A stretch of DNA of 64,000 nt from CAZPGL01 sp964586175 (GCA_964586175.1 CAZPGL010000001.1:1-64000); one strand, 5' to 3'. Positions 7,849 through 17,338 are shown, counted from the stretch's first letter. Notes: generated from the letters alone by a model not told the origin. Program-made: numbers and translations.

Positions 7849-8801
7849 GCGAACGCCTGACCACCAGCGACCCGGCCAGCGGCCTGGCCCTGGACCGCCG
7901 GCCCCGAACCGATTTTCCCGTCTACATCGGCCCGGCTACCCATCTGGCCGAGGAGCGGAGACGCCTGTCAGACCTCGAATGGGAGCACTTTGATGCCCGC
8001 ATGCTGAGCCCGACGATCGGCGCCGAACTGGATGGCGTCGCCCTGACCGGTGAGCTGCCCGATGCAGTCATCGCGGAGATCGCCGACGCACTCGCGGCGT
8101 ACAAGGTCGTGTTCTTCAGGAACCAACCGTTCACCGCTGAACAACACGTGCAGTTCGCCCGGCGGTTCGGTGATCTGGAGGTCCATCCGTTCATTCCCTC
8201 CAACACCGAACAACCCGAGTTGGTGCGTTTTGAGAAGGGTGCCGACACGACCGGATACGAGAACCAGTGGCATCACGACGTGACCTGGAGGGAATGTCCG
8301 TCAAAGGCGACGATCCTGCGGGCGATCCAGGTGCCGGACGTCGGCGGCGACACATTGTTCACCGACATGTACGCCGTGTACGAGGGGCTCGCACCGGACA
8401 CCAAGGCGCTGGTCGACGATCTCGACGTGGTGCACGATTTCGTCCAGGCCTTCGGGGCCAAGGTGCCTCCGGAGCGCCGCGAGGAGGCCAAGGCCATGTA
8501 CCCGGAGATCGTCCATCCTGCGGCATGCACCCATGAGGTAACCGGCCGGACCTTCCTCTACGTGAACCGCACGTTCGTGAACCGCTTCGCCGGGCGCACA
8601 CGCGAGGACTCCCTGACGCTGTTGGACGAGTTGTGCCGGCAGACCGACACCCCTGAATACCAGTGCCGCTTCCAGTGGGAACCGGATTCGGTCGCCTTCT
8701 GGGACAACCGTGCCGTCCAGCATCTCGCCTGCAGCGACTACTGGCCCGAGGTCCGGATCATGGAACGGGCCAGCATCATGGGCGAACGCCCACGGCGCTA
8801 G
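7845..8801 (+). CDS. TauD/TfdA-family Fe(II)/2-oxoglutarate dioxygenase
   Basis: This 318-residue enzyme has the metal ligands H143 and D145 in WHHDVTW and H293 in AVQHLACSDYW, with R308 placed to bind 2-oxoglutarate. Family members release sulfite from taurine and alkylsulfonates or cleave aryloxyalkanoates; the substrate here is open. The N-terminal ~45 residues form an extra segment before the core. Control by the coupled TetR regulator suggests a catabolic enzyme induced by its substrate. Confidence 0.87.
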   Translation: MSERLTTSDPASGLALDRRPRTDFPVYIGPATHLAEERRRLSDLEWEHFDARMLSPTIGAELDGVALTGELPDAVIAEIADALAAYKVVFFRNQPFTAEQHVQFARRFGDLEVHPFIPSNTEQPELVRFEKGADTTGYENQWHHDVTWRECPSKATILRAIQVPDVGGDTLFTDMYAVYEGLAPDTKALVDDLDVVHDFVQAFGAKVPPERREEAKAMYPEIVHPAACTHEVTGRTFLYVNRTFVNRFAGRTREDSLTLLDELCRQTDTPEYQCRFQWEPDSVAFWDNRAVQHLACSDYWPEVRIMERASIMGERPRR

Positions 8802-9045
8802 AGCGTCACCAGGCTCCGACGGCCAGGGTGACGGTCAATTCGCTCGGAGCTGCCCAGGGAGTGGGTGGGCGATGGCGTCCCACCGAGGTCCGCCATCGGG
8901 GCCGGTGCGGCTGTGGTTGTCAGGGCCGCGGTGGTGGGGGACGGCGCTTCGTTTGTCCTTCCACAGGCACCCGCCAGGGTGTGGTGGTCAGTTTCAGACC
9001 ACCGAAGCGTTTCGTCCTGATCGGAACTCCACAAGAATGGTCTGG
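8802..9045. other. 244-bp gap without a convincing gene
   Basis: This is the transition between the high-G+C tauD gene and the lower-G+C lipoprotein gene. On the minus strand (about 8801-8990) a frame reads LAGACGRTNEAPSPTTAAL, which looks like a lipobox followed by a Thr/Pro linker, but the preceding residues are not a signal peptide. It may be a decayed lipoprotein start. No clear promoter or hairpin was seen. Confidence 0.35.
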
Positions 9046-10362
9046 ATGAAGAAACTGGGCAGAACGTTGGCGTGTGTCGTGATTCTGGCAGCCGCTTGCG
9101 GAAGTTCCGACAACTTGGGCACCTCAACGACTGTCGCGCCGACAACGACTGTCGCGCCGACAACGACTGTCGCGCCGACAACGACTGTCGCGCCGACAAC
9201 GACTGTCGCGACTGTTGAGTCAACAACAACTCAAGGACCAGATATTCCATATCACGGTTATGTCAGCACTCTGTACAGCGACCCCGAGGCTTGGTTGTGT
9301 TGGCCTGGCGTTGAGGATGTCTGTGATCGTGATCGAGCGGCCACTGCGATTCACGCGAACGGAGCAATTGAGGTATTAGCTCCTGAAGTGACGTCCGACC
9401 CCCTGGTTGACTGTTTCTACATCTACCCAACTGCAAGTCAAGATATGACCCCGAATAGCGACCTGAGACCAGATGAAGACGAGGAGATCTCAACTATTTG
9501 GCGTCAAGCGTCACGCTACAGTGAAGCATGCAGGGTTTATGCGCCGATATATCGGCAGAAAACTAAACCGTCCAACCAGGGTGTGGTTGAAGTTCCTGAC
9601 GATGACCTAATTGGTGGTCCGGGTACAACTGGTTTCGAAATCGCCTATGCGGATGTTGTCGATGCATTCAGGTATTACATCGCAAATAGCAGTCAAGGGC
9701 GTGGCTTCATTCTGATTGGCCATTCTCAGGGGGCGGCAATGTTGACAGAGTTGCTAAAAAGAGAGATCGACCATAGCCCGATGCTCCGAGAGCGGTTGGT
9801 TTCCGCACATCTGCTCGGTGGTGCCCATATTGGCGCCAGCGGTGCAGAATTTGAAACGATATCAGGCTGTACACAAGTCGATGAGATCGGATGTGTCATT
9901 GCGTACAATGCGTTTCGGGACGATTCTCCTCCCGGCCCGAATACATGGTTTGGCCGTACCTGGCATGATAGCTCCTGGGACATTGCCTCCTGGGACGACC
10001 TCTCTTGGGATGACGTCGTGTCGCATTCATCATTATGTGTCAACCCAGCACACTTTGGTTCTGGTAAAGCGGAGTTGAACCCATTCATGGCCACACATCG
10101 CGACCTAGAAGAAACCCTGGGGGTGACTACCGCTTGGGTCACGTATCCAGGGCTATTTACTGGTGAATGCATAGATGATGGAACATTTGGGTACTTGTCT
10201 GTTGGTGTTTTGGCTGATGTGGGAGATCTGCGTACGCGGGGAGTGGATGGAGAGCTTGACCCTCAGACTGGCTTGCACGGCTTCGATGTGAATATTGCCC
10301 TAGGTGATCTAGTCACTGCAGCCAAGACTCAAGCCAATAACTATGCGGTATCGAACCGCTAG
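9046..10362 (+). CDS. DUF3089-family secreted lipoprotein (alpha/beta-hydrolase fold)
   Basis: This 438-residue protein has a lipoprotein signal, MKKLGRTLACVVILAAAC (lipobox Cys18), then a Thr/Pro/Ala-rich linker of TTTVAP repeats and a DUF3089 domain marked by DCFYIYPTAS and the nucleophile elbow GHSQGAA. It probably hydrolyses an ester outside the membrane; the substrate is unknown. A short insert SSWDIASWDDLSWDD contains tandem SWD units. Base composition drops to roughly half G+C, with many AT-ending codons (aat, ata, tta) that neighbours avoid, which suggests horizontal acquisition. ATG 9037 is an alternative start. Confidence 0.82.
   Translation: MKKLGRTLACVVILAAACGSSDNLGTSTTVAPTTTVAPTTTVAPTTTVAPTTTVATVESTTTQGPDIPYHGYVSTLYSDPEAWLCWPGVEDVCDRDRAATAIHANGAIEVLAPEVTSDPLVDCFYIYPTASQDMTPNSDLRPDEDEEISTIWRQASRYSEACRVYAPIYRQKTKPSNQGVVEVPDDDLIGGPGTTGFEIAYADVVDAFRYYIANSSQGRGFILIGHSQGAAMLTELLKREIDHSPMLRERLVSAHLLGGAHIGASGAEFETISGCTQVDEIGCVIAYNAFRDDSPPGPNTWFGRTWHDSSWDIASWDDLSWDDVVSHSSLCVNPAHFGSGKAELNPFMATHRDLEETLGVTTAWVTYPGLFTGECIDDGTFGYLSVGVLADVGDLRTRGVDGELDPQTGLHGFDVNIALGDLVTAAKTQANNYAVSNR
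9125..9214 (+). repeat. Five tandem 18-bp repeats in the lipoprotein linker
   Basis: CAACGACTGTCGCGCCGA is repeated at 9125, 9143, 9161 and 9179, with a diverged fifth copy at 9197. The repeats encode TTTVAP units. Near-identity of the copies suggests recent expansion, and the number may vary between strains. Confidence 0.9.
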
Positions 10363-10465
10363 CCCTCGGGGTACACACGAGTACGCCGTCGGTGGCATCA
10401 CGTGCATGGAGTCGACAGGGCCCACGTTGCCGAATGCCGGACGACGAGAACGCTGGGCGTCGAGC

Positions 10466-11386
10466 TCAGAAGTGGTACGGGAAGTCCGAGTAGTCCTGAG
10501 GCCGCTTGCCGAGGAAGGCGTCACGACCCTCGGCCGCCTCGTCGGTGCCGTAGGCCAGGCGGGTCGCCTCACCGGCGAAGACCTGCTGGCCGACCAGACC
10601 GTCGTCGATGAGGTTGAAGGCGAACTTCAACATGCGCTGGGCGGTCGGGCTCTTGCCGTTGATGGCCGCCGCCCAATCCAGCGCCGTGGCCTCGAGATCG
10701 ACGTGATCGACCACCTCGTTGACCATGCCCATGGCGTGGGCCTGGTCGGCGTCGTACTCTCGTCCCAGGAAGAAGACCTCCCGGGCGAATTTCTGACCCA
10801 CCTGCCGTGCCAGATACGCCGAGCCGAACCCGCCGTCGAAGCTGGCGACGTCCGCGTCGGTCTGCTTGAAGCGGGCGTGCTCTCTGCTGGCCAGGGTCAG
10901 GTCGGCCACCACGTGCAGGCTGTGACCGCCGCCGGCCGCCCAACCGGGAACCACCGCGATCACCACCTTGGGCATGAAGCGGATCAGCCGCTGCACTTCG
11001 AGGATGTGGAGACGACCCGTACGCGCCGGATCGACCGATGCCGCGTCGTCACCGTCGGCGTACCGATAGCCGTCCTTGCCCCGTATGCGTTGGTCGCCCC
11101 CCGAACAGAACGCCCAGCCGCCGTCGACCGGGGAGGGGCCGTTGCCGGTGAGCAGGATCGTCCCCACGTCGGTGGCCATGCGGGCATGGTCGAGCGTGCG
11201 GTACAGCTCGTCAACGGTGCCGGGGCGGAAGGCGTTACGTACCTCCGGCCGATCGAAGGCGATACGGACCGTCCCCTGGTCGACACACCGGTGATAGGTC
11301 ACGTCTTCCAGGTCGAAGCCGTCGACGGCTTCCCAACGGCCGGGGTCGAAGATGTCGGACACACGGCCCGGGTCGATGGTGCTCAC
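10466..11386 (-). CDS. menB: 1,4-dihydroxy-2-naphthoyl-CoA synthase
   Basis: This 306-residue crotonase-fold enzyme closes the naphthoquinone ring in menaquinone biosynthesis. The MenB signatures are FCSGGDQRIRG, PGWAAGGGHSLHVVADLTLA and DVASFDGGFGSAYLARQVGQK, with DGYRYADG in the loop that distinguishes MenB from ordinary enoyl-CoA hydratases. Length is normal with a ~25-residue N-terminal extension. It starts with GTG, 8 nt after a TATGCT box. No other men genes are nearby. Confidence 0.93.
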   Translation of the reverse strand: MSTIDPGRVSDIFDPGRWEAVDGFDLEDVTYHRCVDQGTVRIAFDRPEVRNAFRPGTVDELYRTLDHARMATDVGTILLTGNGPSPVDGGWAFCSGGDQRIRGKDGYRYADGDDAASVDPARTGRLHILEVQRLIRFMPKVVIAVVPGWAAGGGHSLHVVADLTLASREHARFKQTDADVASFDGGFGSAYLARQVGQKFAREVFFLGREYDADQAHAMGMVNEVVDHVDLEATALDWAAAINGKSPTAQRMLKFAFNLIDDGLVGQQVFAGEATRLAYGTDEAAEGRDAFLGKRPQDYSDFPYHF

Positions 11387-11394
11387 GATCGCCG

Positions 11395-11439
11395 AGCATA
11401 GGGGCCAGAGTCACACCGACCCGGCTCCGCACCTACCAT
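11395..11439. promoter_or_regulatory. Divergent -10 boxes between menB and the SRPBCC gene
   Basis: TATGCT (11395-11400, minus strand) lies 8 nt before the menB GTG, and TACCAT (11434-11439, plus strand) lies 7 nt before the SRPBCC GTG. Both transcripts would be leaderless. Confidence 0.45.
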
Positions 11440-11446
11440 CAGCGCC

Positions 11447-11884
11447 GTGAATGGAACACCGGCCAGTGACGTGGACCGCGACATCGTGATCGCTGCCCCA
11501 GTTGGGGAGGTCTGGGAAGTCGTGTCCGCCTCGGAACGCCAGGCTGAATGGTTCCCCGGCATGGTGTCCTCCACACTCGAAGGGTCGACCAGGACGATCA
11601 CCACGGCACCGGGCGGCCTCATCCGGGAAGAGATCCTCGGCGTCGACGACTCCGCCCGATCCCTGACGTACCGGATCACCGGTCCGATGCACCTCGATCA
11701 CCACCTCGGGACCATCGACGTGTCCGACGACCCGCACGGGACTCGGGTGCGGTACCGCCAGGAGTTGGAACCCAAGGCACTGGTGTACGTCCTCGACGCG
11801 GCGGTCGCCGACGCCCTGGAGGGGCTCAAGGCCCTGATCGAGACCGGCCGGACCAGTCGGGCCTACGTACCGGAGGCCGGCTGA
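11447..11884 (+). CDS. SRPBCC (START-like) superfamily protein
   Basis: This 145-residue protein has the polyketide-cyclase/START fold pattern: IVIAAPVGEVWEVVSASERQ at the N-terminus, a helix-grip core and a C-terminal long helix (VLDAAVADALEGLKALIET). Such proteins bind hydrophobic ligands or catalyse small cyclisations; no substrate is evident. The stop overlaps the sulfatase start (TGATG), so the two are co-translated. Confidence 0.75.
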   Translation: MNGTPASDVDRDIVIAAPVGEVWEVVSASERQAEWFPGMVSSTLEGSTRTITTAPGGLIREEILGVDDSARSLTYRITGPMHLDHHLGTIDVSDDPHGTRVRYRQELEPKALVYVLDAAVADALEGLKALIETGRTSRAYVPEAG

Positions 11885-13428
11885 TGGGCCGCAAGATCCT
11901 TTTCGTGACCACCGATCAGCAGCGATACGACGCTCTCGGTTGCAATGGCGGCACGGTCGCCCGCACACCGGTGGTCGACGCTCTGGCGGCCGAGGGTCGC
12001 CGCTACACCCGGGCCCACCCACAGAACGTGGTGTGCATGCCGTCCAGGGCGACCATGTTGACCGGACAGCACGTCCGGCACCACGGGGTCTGGATGAACG
12101 GTGTCCCACTGCCTCCCGACGCTCCGACGGTCGCCGGCCTGCTCCACGACGCCGGCCTGCGGACCGGCCTGTTCGGCAAGGCCCATTTCGAACCGCTCCT
12201 CGACCCCTTCCTGCGGTTCACCCCGAACCGCATGGGCACGAACGGTGCGATCGACGACGACGGGCGGCCCCACCGGGGCTTCGAGCACATGGAGTTCGCT
12301 GGACACGGAGCCGCCGGGTACTTCCATTACGGCGGCTGGCTGCGTGAACGACACCCGACCGACATGCCCGGCTTCTACCAGGTGCTCGATGCCACCCTCG
12401 AGGTCAACGCCGAGGGAGGGGGCGACACCGGTGCCCCACAGGTCCATCACAACCCAGTGGCCCGGGAGGTGTACCACACCGACTGGGTGGCCGACCGGGC
12501 CCTGGCCTGGCTCGGGTCGCTCTCCGACGACGACGACTGGTTCTGTTGGCTCAGCTTTCCCGACCCGCACCATCCCTGGGACCCGCCGTCGTCCGAACTG
12601 CATCGGGTCCCATGGCGGGACCTGGACCTACCGGTCGGCTTTCCCGCTGACCGCTCCACGCGTGAAGCCGCCCTGGACACCAAGGGCGCCCATTGGCGGC
12701 GGTGGTACGACGGCGATCTCGTCTCCAACTACGAAGCGCCGGCCCACTGGGTACCCGCCTCGCTGACCGCCGACCAGGTCCGAGAGGTGAACGCCATGGC
12801 CCACATCGAGAACGAGCTCATCGACGAGGCCCTCGGTCGCGTCCTCGACGGCATCACCGCCCGCGGATGGGGCGACGACCTCGACGTGCTCTACACCACC
12901 GACCACGGAGAGTTCCAAGGCGACCACGGCCTGTTGTTCAAAGGCCCCTACCACGTCGACTCTCTGATGCGCCTCCCACTGATCTGGCGGCCCGCGCCGT
13001 CGAGCGGGGCGACATCGGTCGAGGTCGGGACGCCGGTGGGTCTGGTCGACCTGGCTCCCACCTTCTGCGCCATCGCCGGAATCGAGCCACCGGCATGGAT
13101 GGACGGTCGACCCTTGCCGATCGGAGACGATGAGGAGGTGGCACCGGACGCCGTCCTCACCGAATGGGACTCCGTGCACCCCAACGGCACCGAAGTCCAC
13201 CTCCAGACGGTCAGCCGGGAGGACGTCGTCTGCACCCGCTACGAGGTCGGGACCTGTCACGACGGCACCGAGGGCGAACTCTTCCTGCTCACCGACGACC
13301 CCCTCCAGATGGTCAACAGATGGGAGGACCCTGCGCTGCGGTCGTTGCGGGACGACCTGGTCACCCACCTCGACGAGTTGCTCCCGCCGCGCCCCAACCG
13401 ACCGCTCCCCGTCGAGTCACCCGTCTGA
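11884..13428 (+). CDS. Sulfatase family hydrolase (formylglycine type)
   Basis: This 514-residue enzyme of the alkaline phosphatase superfamily has metal ligands in TTDQQRYD (D11, Q12) and TTDHGEFQGDHG. The activation motif CMPSR (C51-x-P-S-R) is where the Cys is converted to formylglycine by FGE; no FGE gene is in the window. No signal peptide is seen, so it is probably cytoplasmic and acts on a sulfate ester or a phosphonate-like substrate. The 3' end overlaps the convergent methyltransferase gene by 12 bp. Confidence 0.85.
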   Translation: MGRKILFVTTDQQRYDALGCNGGTVARTPVVDALAAEGRRYTRAHPQNVVCMPSRATMLTGQHVRHHGVWMNGVPLPPDAPTVAGLLHDAGLRTGLFGKAHFEPLLDPFLRFTPNRMGTNGAIDDDGRPHRGFEHMEFAGHGAAGYFHYGGWLRERHPTDMPGFYQVLDATLEVNAEGGGDTGAPQVHHNPVAREVYHTDWVADRALAWLGSLSDDDDWFCWLSFPDPHHPWDPPSSELHRVPWRDLDLPVGFPADRSTREAALDTKGAHWRRWYDGDLVSNYEAPAHWVPASLTADQVREVNAMAHIENELIDEALGRVLDGITARGWGDDLDVLYTTDHGEFQGDHGLLFKGPYHVDSLMRLPLIWRPAPSSGATSVEVGTPVGLVDLAPTFCAIAGIEPPAWMDGRPLPIGDDEEVAPDAVLTEWDSVHPNGTEVHLQTVSREDVVCTRYEVGTCHDGTEGELFLLTDDPLQMVNRWEDPALRSLRDDLVTHLDELLPPRPNRPLPVESPV

Positions 13429-14124
13429 GCGGCACCCCGCAGGCAGCAGCGACCGAAGCACCGTCGGCGTGGCTGGCTGCACACCGAGTGCCTGCTCGAG
13501 CCCCATGGCCACCAGATCGGCGTACCCCAGCGGGAACAACTCGTCGACCGCCGCGTCCACCCACTCATCGCCGGGTGGGTCGTCTCCGAATCCGGTCACC
13601 ACCGCCATCCCCGTCGGCGACACGTCGAGCGTGGTGACGGACAGATCCGGTCGGTGGCGCCGGAGTGCGACGACGGTCTTCCAGACGTCGCCGCTCCACA
13701 CCACGGTCGACCGTTCCCGGGCCGACGTCACCTCGTCGATGGGGAGGCAGTCATGGATGAGCACCACGGTGTCCGGTCCGGCCAGGGCCTCGGCACCGAG
13801 AAGGTCGGCGATGGTCACCTCGAAGTGGTGGAGCCCATCGAGGAAAACCAGATCCACCGGCCTTCCACACGCCCGCACCGCGGACGGGTCGGCAAAGAAC
13901 TCGGCGGACGTGGTGGCCACGAGGTCGAGAGCCGGGTGCATGTCGGGTCGGCACCGGGGGACTGGATCGACGGCGACGACCCGGGTGGACGCATCGACCA
14001 GGGACAGCGACTGCCCGGCGTCCACACCGATCTCCAGGTACAGCCGGGGCCGCACCAGGTCGTGGACGTCGGCCAACAGGTCGTAGTACGTGGGGTAGGG
14101 GTCGTTCACCGGTCGCGTCGCCAC
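13417..14124 (-). CDS. Class I SAM-dependent methyltransferase (Methyltransf_24 type)
   Basis: This 235-residue protein carries the SAM-binding motif LYLEIGVDAGQSLSL followed by VVAVDP and LVFLDGLHHFE, typical of methyltransferases found in sugar or natural-product modification. It starts with GTG inside the 3' end of the TylF-like gene (19-bp overlap), so the pair is co-translated. The two form the tail of an operon led by a CoA-transferase. Confidence 0.78.
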   Translation of the reverse strand: MATRPVNDPYPTYYDLLADVHDLVRPRLYLEIGVDAGQSLSLVDASTRVVAVDPVPRCRPDMHPALDLVATTSAEFFADPSAVRACGRPVDLVFLDGLHHFEVTIADLLGAEALAGPDTVVLIHDCLPIDEVTSARERSTVVWSGDVWKTVVALRRHRPDLSVTTLDVSPTGMAVVTGFGDDPPGDEWVDAAVDELFPLGYADLVAMGLEQALGVQPATPTVLRSLLPAGCRSDG

Positions 14125-14843
14125 CAGACGCCGGTCCAGTCGATGGTGTGGATCGGTTCCGTGACGTCGTGCGTCTTGCGGTAGTCGTCGACAGCCTGGC
14201 GACAGGCATCGAAGGCGCCATAGTCGTCGACGATCACGAAGCCACCCGGAACGACCTTCGGATACAACGACTCAAGTGCCACCGCCGTCGATTCGTACAG
14301 GTCGCCGTCCAGTCGGAGAAGCGCCAGACGATCGATAGGGGCCCCTGGGAGGGTGTCGCGGAACCAGCCCTCGATGAAGGCGACCTGATCGTCGAGAAGG
14401 CCGTAGCGGGCGAAGTTGGCCTCGACCTCGGATCGGCCGACAGCCAGGGCTGAAACCTGCGAGAGGTCGATGCCGGTGTCGGCGGGATACCGGTCGGCAT
14501 CAGGGGCCGGCAGGCCGCGGAACGAGTCGGCCACCCAGACCGTGCGGTCAACGTCGTTCCAGGCGGCCAGCGCACCCCGCATGAGGATGGTGGATCCACC
14601 CCGCCAGACACCGGTCTCGATGAGGTCGCCGGGAATCGGTCCGTCGAGGATCGTCGTCAGGATCTCGATCAGGTTGTCGAGGCGACGTCGACCGATCATG
14701 GTCTCGGCGGCGACCGGCCAGTCCCGCCCTTCGGCGCGGGCCACCGGGTCGGCTTCGGGGTCCATCTCAGGGAACAGGTCCCGGGCCACACAGCCGCTGA
14801 GGAGGTCGAGATAGCGACGACGGGCCGCTGCGGCGTCTTCCAC
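14106..14843 (-). CDS. TylF/MycF-family O-methyltransferase
   Basis: This 245-residue protein matches macrocin O-methyltransferase-like enzymes: LIETGVWRGGSTILMRGAL (SAM site), VWVADSFRGLP, LLRLDGDLYESTAVALESLY and FVIVDDYGAFDACRQAVDDY with the metal-binding Asp pair. Known members methylate sugar hydroxyls of macrolides; in non-antibiotic producers they often sit in polysaccharide or glycolipid clusters. The GTG start lies 3 bp after the CoA-transferase stop. Confidence 0.83.
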   Translation of the reverse strand: MEDAAAARRRYLDLLSGCVARDLFPEMDPEADPVARAEGRDWPVAAETMIGRRRLDNLIEILTTILDGPIPGDLIETGVWRGGSTILMRGALAAWNDVDRTVWVADSFRGLPAPDADRYPADTGIDLSQVSALAVGRSEVEANFARYGLLDDQVAFIEGWFRDTLPGAPIDRLALLRLDGDLYESTAVALESLYPKVVPGGFVIVDDYGAFDACRQAVDDYRKTHDVTEPIHTIDWTGVWWRRDR

Positions 14844-14846
14844 AAT

Positions 14847-17240
14847 TCAGTTGTCGCCGCACTCGGCTTCGAGCGCCCCAGCGGCGATCAAGCCGTCGAC
14901 GCGGGCGGCGTCCCATCCCAGCCATTCGGCACACACGTCGTGGGTGTGCTGCCCCAGCCCGGGGGCCGCGGTGATCACCGGATCGGCCATGGCCGCGGAA
15001 TGGATGCATGGCCCCTCCAGCACGATCGGGCCGAGGCCCGGCTGGTCGACAGGGACGATGAAGCCCCGCCCGTTCAGGTGGGGGTCGGCGAGCTGGCGCA
15101 CCGTCGTCGCCATGTGGCCAGCCGGCACCCCGTGGGCCTGGCAGGCCGCCTCGACCTCCAGCGGGCCCAGGGTCGCCGTCCATGCCGCGACCTGGGCGTT
15201 GAGGGCGTCCCGGTGGGTCAGGCGTCCGGCGTGGTCGGCGTACACGGGGTCGGCGGCCCAGGCCGGCTCGCCCATGGCGGCCCGAAGGGCGATCCAGTCG
15301 GTGTCGTGGCGGACGGTGACGACACACCACTCCTCCTGGTCACCGTCGGGGACGCAGGGGAACACCCCCCACGGCGCACCCCGCGCCGAGTCGTTACCCT
15401 CGGGACGCACCGAACCAGGGTTGAGCGCCTCGGCCAGGAACAGATCGCCGAGCGTGCCGATCAGGGCCTCCACCTGGGCGACCGAGGCCCGGCGACCCGG
15501 AGCACCCCGGGCCCGTCCGTAGAGGCCGGCCAGCACGGTGATGGCACAGACGCGGCCGGCGAGATGGTCGGGATGGATGGCGTTCGAGCCCGGCGGTGGT
15601 CGTCCGTCGTCGAAGGCCCACAGCCAACTCAGGCCGCCGGCCGTCTGGATGGTGGGGCCGTAGCCGGTCCACTCGGCGAAGGTGCCGTGGTCGCCCATCA
15701 GCTGGCTGGAGACCATCAGGAGATCGGGGTTGACGGCCTGCAGGTCGTCGTAACCGACCCCGAGGGCGTCCATGGTGCCGGTCGAGTTGTTCTCGATGAC
15801 GACATCGGCCGCGGCGACCAGGCGTCGAGCCACCATCCGACCGTCGGGATGCTTGAGGTCCAGCCCGATGCTGCGCTTCGAACGACTCGACGAGGCGAAC
15901 GCCGCCGTCATCTCGCTGCCGAGGAAGACCCGGATGAAGTCAGGGTACGAGCGGCTCTCGACCTTCACGACGTCGGCGCCGTACTCGGCGAGCAGACGGC
16001 CGCATTCGACGCCGACCCCGCCGTGACCGAAGTCCACGACCCGGAGGCCGGCGAGCGGCAGGTCGGCCGGCGGCGGCGCGTTCGTCGCCTCGCCGGTTCC
16101 CAACCCACCGAATGCCCCGTCGTCATCGCCGATTGCCGGGGCCGGGGTGCGGTAGCCAACCCGCCGGCCGTCGATCTCGAACAGCCCGGCCATCACCGGA
16201 CCGCTGACACCCGGCGCCACCTCGGCGTCCACGAACGTCCCTCGGGAGGCGAAGTGTCCGCTGGCCAGGACGTCGGCCGGAGCGAGCATGGGTGTGGCGA
16301 CGACGCCTCGGCGTTGTGCCTCGGCGGCCCCTTCGACCATCGGCAGGTGCCGCCAGTGGTCGGCGAACAGGGGGTTGATGACGTCCAGGTTCATCAAGCG
16401 GTTGAACGTCCCGGCCCAGTACTCGTCGGCAAAGGCCTCGGGTTCACCCATCCACTCCCAGAGGGCCCGCCACTGCCGTGGTGCCAGGACGACCAACCGC
16501 ACATGGCCGTCGGCGCACGCGAAGTGGGGGTACATCGGGCTGTCGCCGGACCGCACCGTCTGTGGGTGCGAGTCGTTGGCCAGGCTGTTGGACGCGTTGG
16601 GCAGACCCCACGTGTTCATCTGGGCCAGCGCCTCGAGGGCCGAAACGTCCAGCCACTGGCCGTTCCCGGTCCGGTCCCGGTGCAGGAGGGCCAGCAGGAC
16701 ACCGAACGCCCCCAGCACCCCCAGGGTGTCGTGGGCCACCGTGCCGGGGACCAGCAACGGTGGCCGGTCCGGGGTGCCGGACAGCGACAGCCAGCCCGAC
16801 CGGGCGACGACCACGTCGTCGGTCGCCACCAGGTGACGATCGGGACCGGTCTGCCCGAAGTCGGTGAGCGACGCCACGATGAGGCGGGGATCGGTTGCGG
16901 TCAGCCTGCCGGGGTCCAGACCCAGTTCGGCCAGCCGACCTGGACGTTCGGACTCGATCAGCACGTCGGCATCGGTGATGAGCGCCTGCAGCCGTTCGAG
17001 GCCGGCCACGGTGCCGAGGTCGATCGTGACACCGGTCTTGTTGGTGTTGCGGTAGGCGAAGTACAGCGATGTCCCGTCCGGGGCGTACGGCGGGAGGCCT
17101 CGCGACACCGCGCCGCCCGGCGGCTCCACCCGGATCACCTCGGCACCCAGGTCGGCGAGCAGTCGGCCGCAGAGCTCGCCGCGCTCGTCGGCCATGTCGA
17201 TGACCCGAAGGCCGACCAGGGGCTGGGTGGTGTCGGGCAT
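14847..17240 (-). CDS. Tandem-domain class III CoA-transferase (CaiB/BaiF family)
   Basis: This 797-residue protein is two CaiB/BaiF domains in one chain, about residues 8-390 and 405-790; each begins with the same pattern (LVGLRVIDMADERGELCGRL and LAGLRVVDFGHGGVGVECGR). The likely catalytic Asp is present in both, in VAHDTLG and HPDHLAG. Class III enzymes move CoA between carboxylic acids through an aspartyl-CoA anhydride; the acid used here is unknown. Single-domain members are about 400 residues and act as interlocked dimers, so this chain may be a covalent dimer. It leads an operon with two methyltransferases. Confidence 0.87.
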   Translation of the reverse strand: MPDTTQPLVGLRVIDMADERGELCGRLLADLGAEVIRVEPPGGAVSRGLPPYAPDGTSLYFAYRNTNKTGVTIDLGTVAGLERLQALITDADVLIESERPGRLAELGLDPGRLTATDPRLIVASLTDFGQTGPDRHLVATDDVVVARSGWLSLSGTPDRPPLLVPGTVAHDTLGVLGAFGVLLALLHRDRTGNGQWLDVSALEALAQMNTWGLPNASNSLANDSHPQTVRSGDSPMYPHFACADGHVRLVVLAPRQWRALWEWMGEPEAFADEYWAGTFNRLMNLDVINPLFADHWRHLPMVEGAAEAQRRGVVATPMLAPADVLASGHFASRGTFVDAEVAPGVSGPVMAGLFEIDGRRVGYRTPAPAIGDDDGAFGGLGTGEATNAPPPADLPLAGLRVVDFGHGGVGVECGRLLAEYGADVVKVESRSYPDFIRVFLGSEMTAAFASSSRSKRSIGLDLKHPDGRMVARRLVAAADVVIENNSTGTMDALGVGYDDLQAVNPDLLMVSSQLMGDHGTFAEWTGYGPTIQTAGGLSWLWAFDDGRPPPGSNAIHPDHLAGRVCAITVLAGLYGRARGAPGRRASVAQVEALIGTLGDLFLAEALNPGSVRPEGNDSARGAPWGVFPCVPDGDQEEWCVVTVRHDTDWIALRAAMGEPAWAADPVYADHAGRLTHRDALNAQVAAWTATLGPLEVEAACQAHGVPAGHMATTVRQLADPHLNGRGFIVPVDQPGLGPIVLEGPCIHSAAMADPVITAAPGLGQHTHDVCAEWLGWDAARVDGLIAAGALEAECGDN

Positions 17241-17338
17241 GATCCTCCGTGGGCCGATCGGTGCCGCCGGTCTAGCAGCACGACGGCGACCCCACCGAAT
17301 CGCCGGGAGGGGTACGGCCCGCACCCGGCGGCCCGGGT

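Noticed and set aside
8798..9250. Minus-strand frame with a lipobox-like LAGAC
   Set aside because: The residues before it are polar, with no signal peptide, and the frame overlaps the repeat region of the plus-strand gene; at most a remnant.
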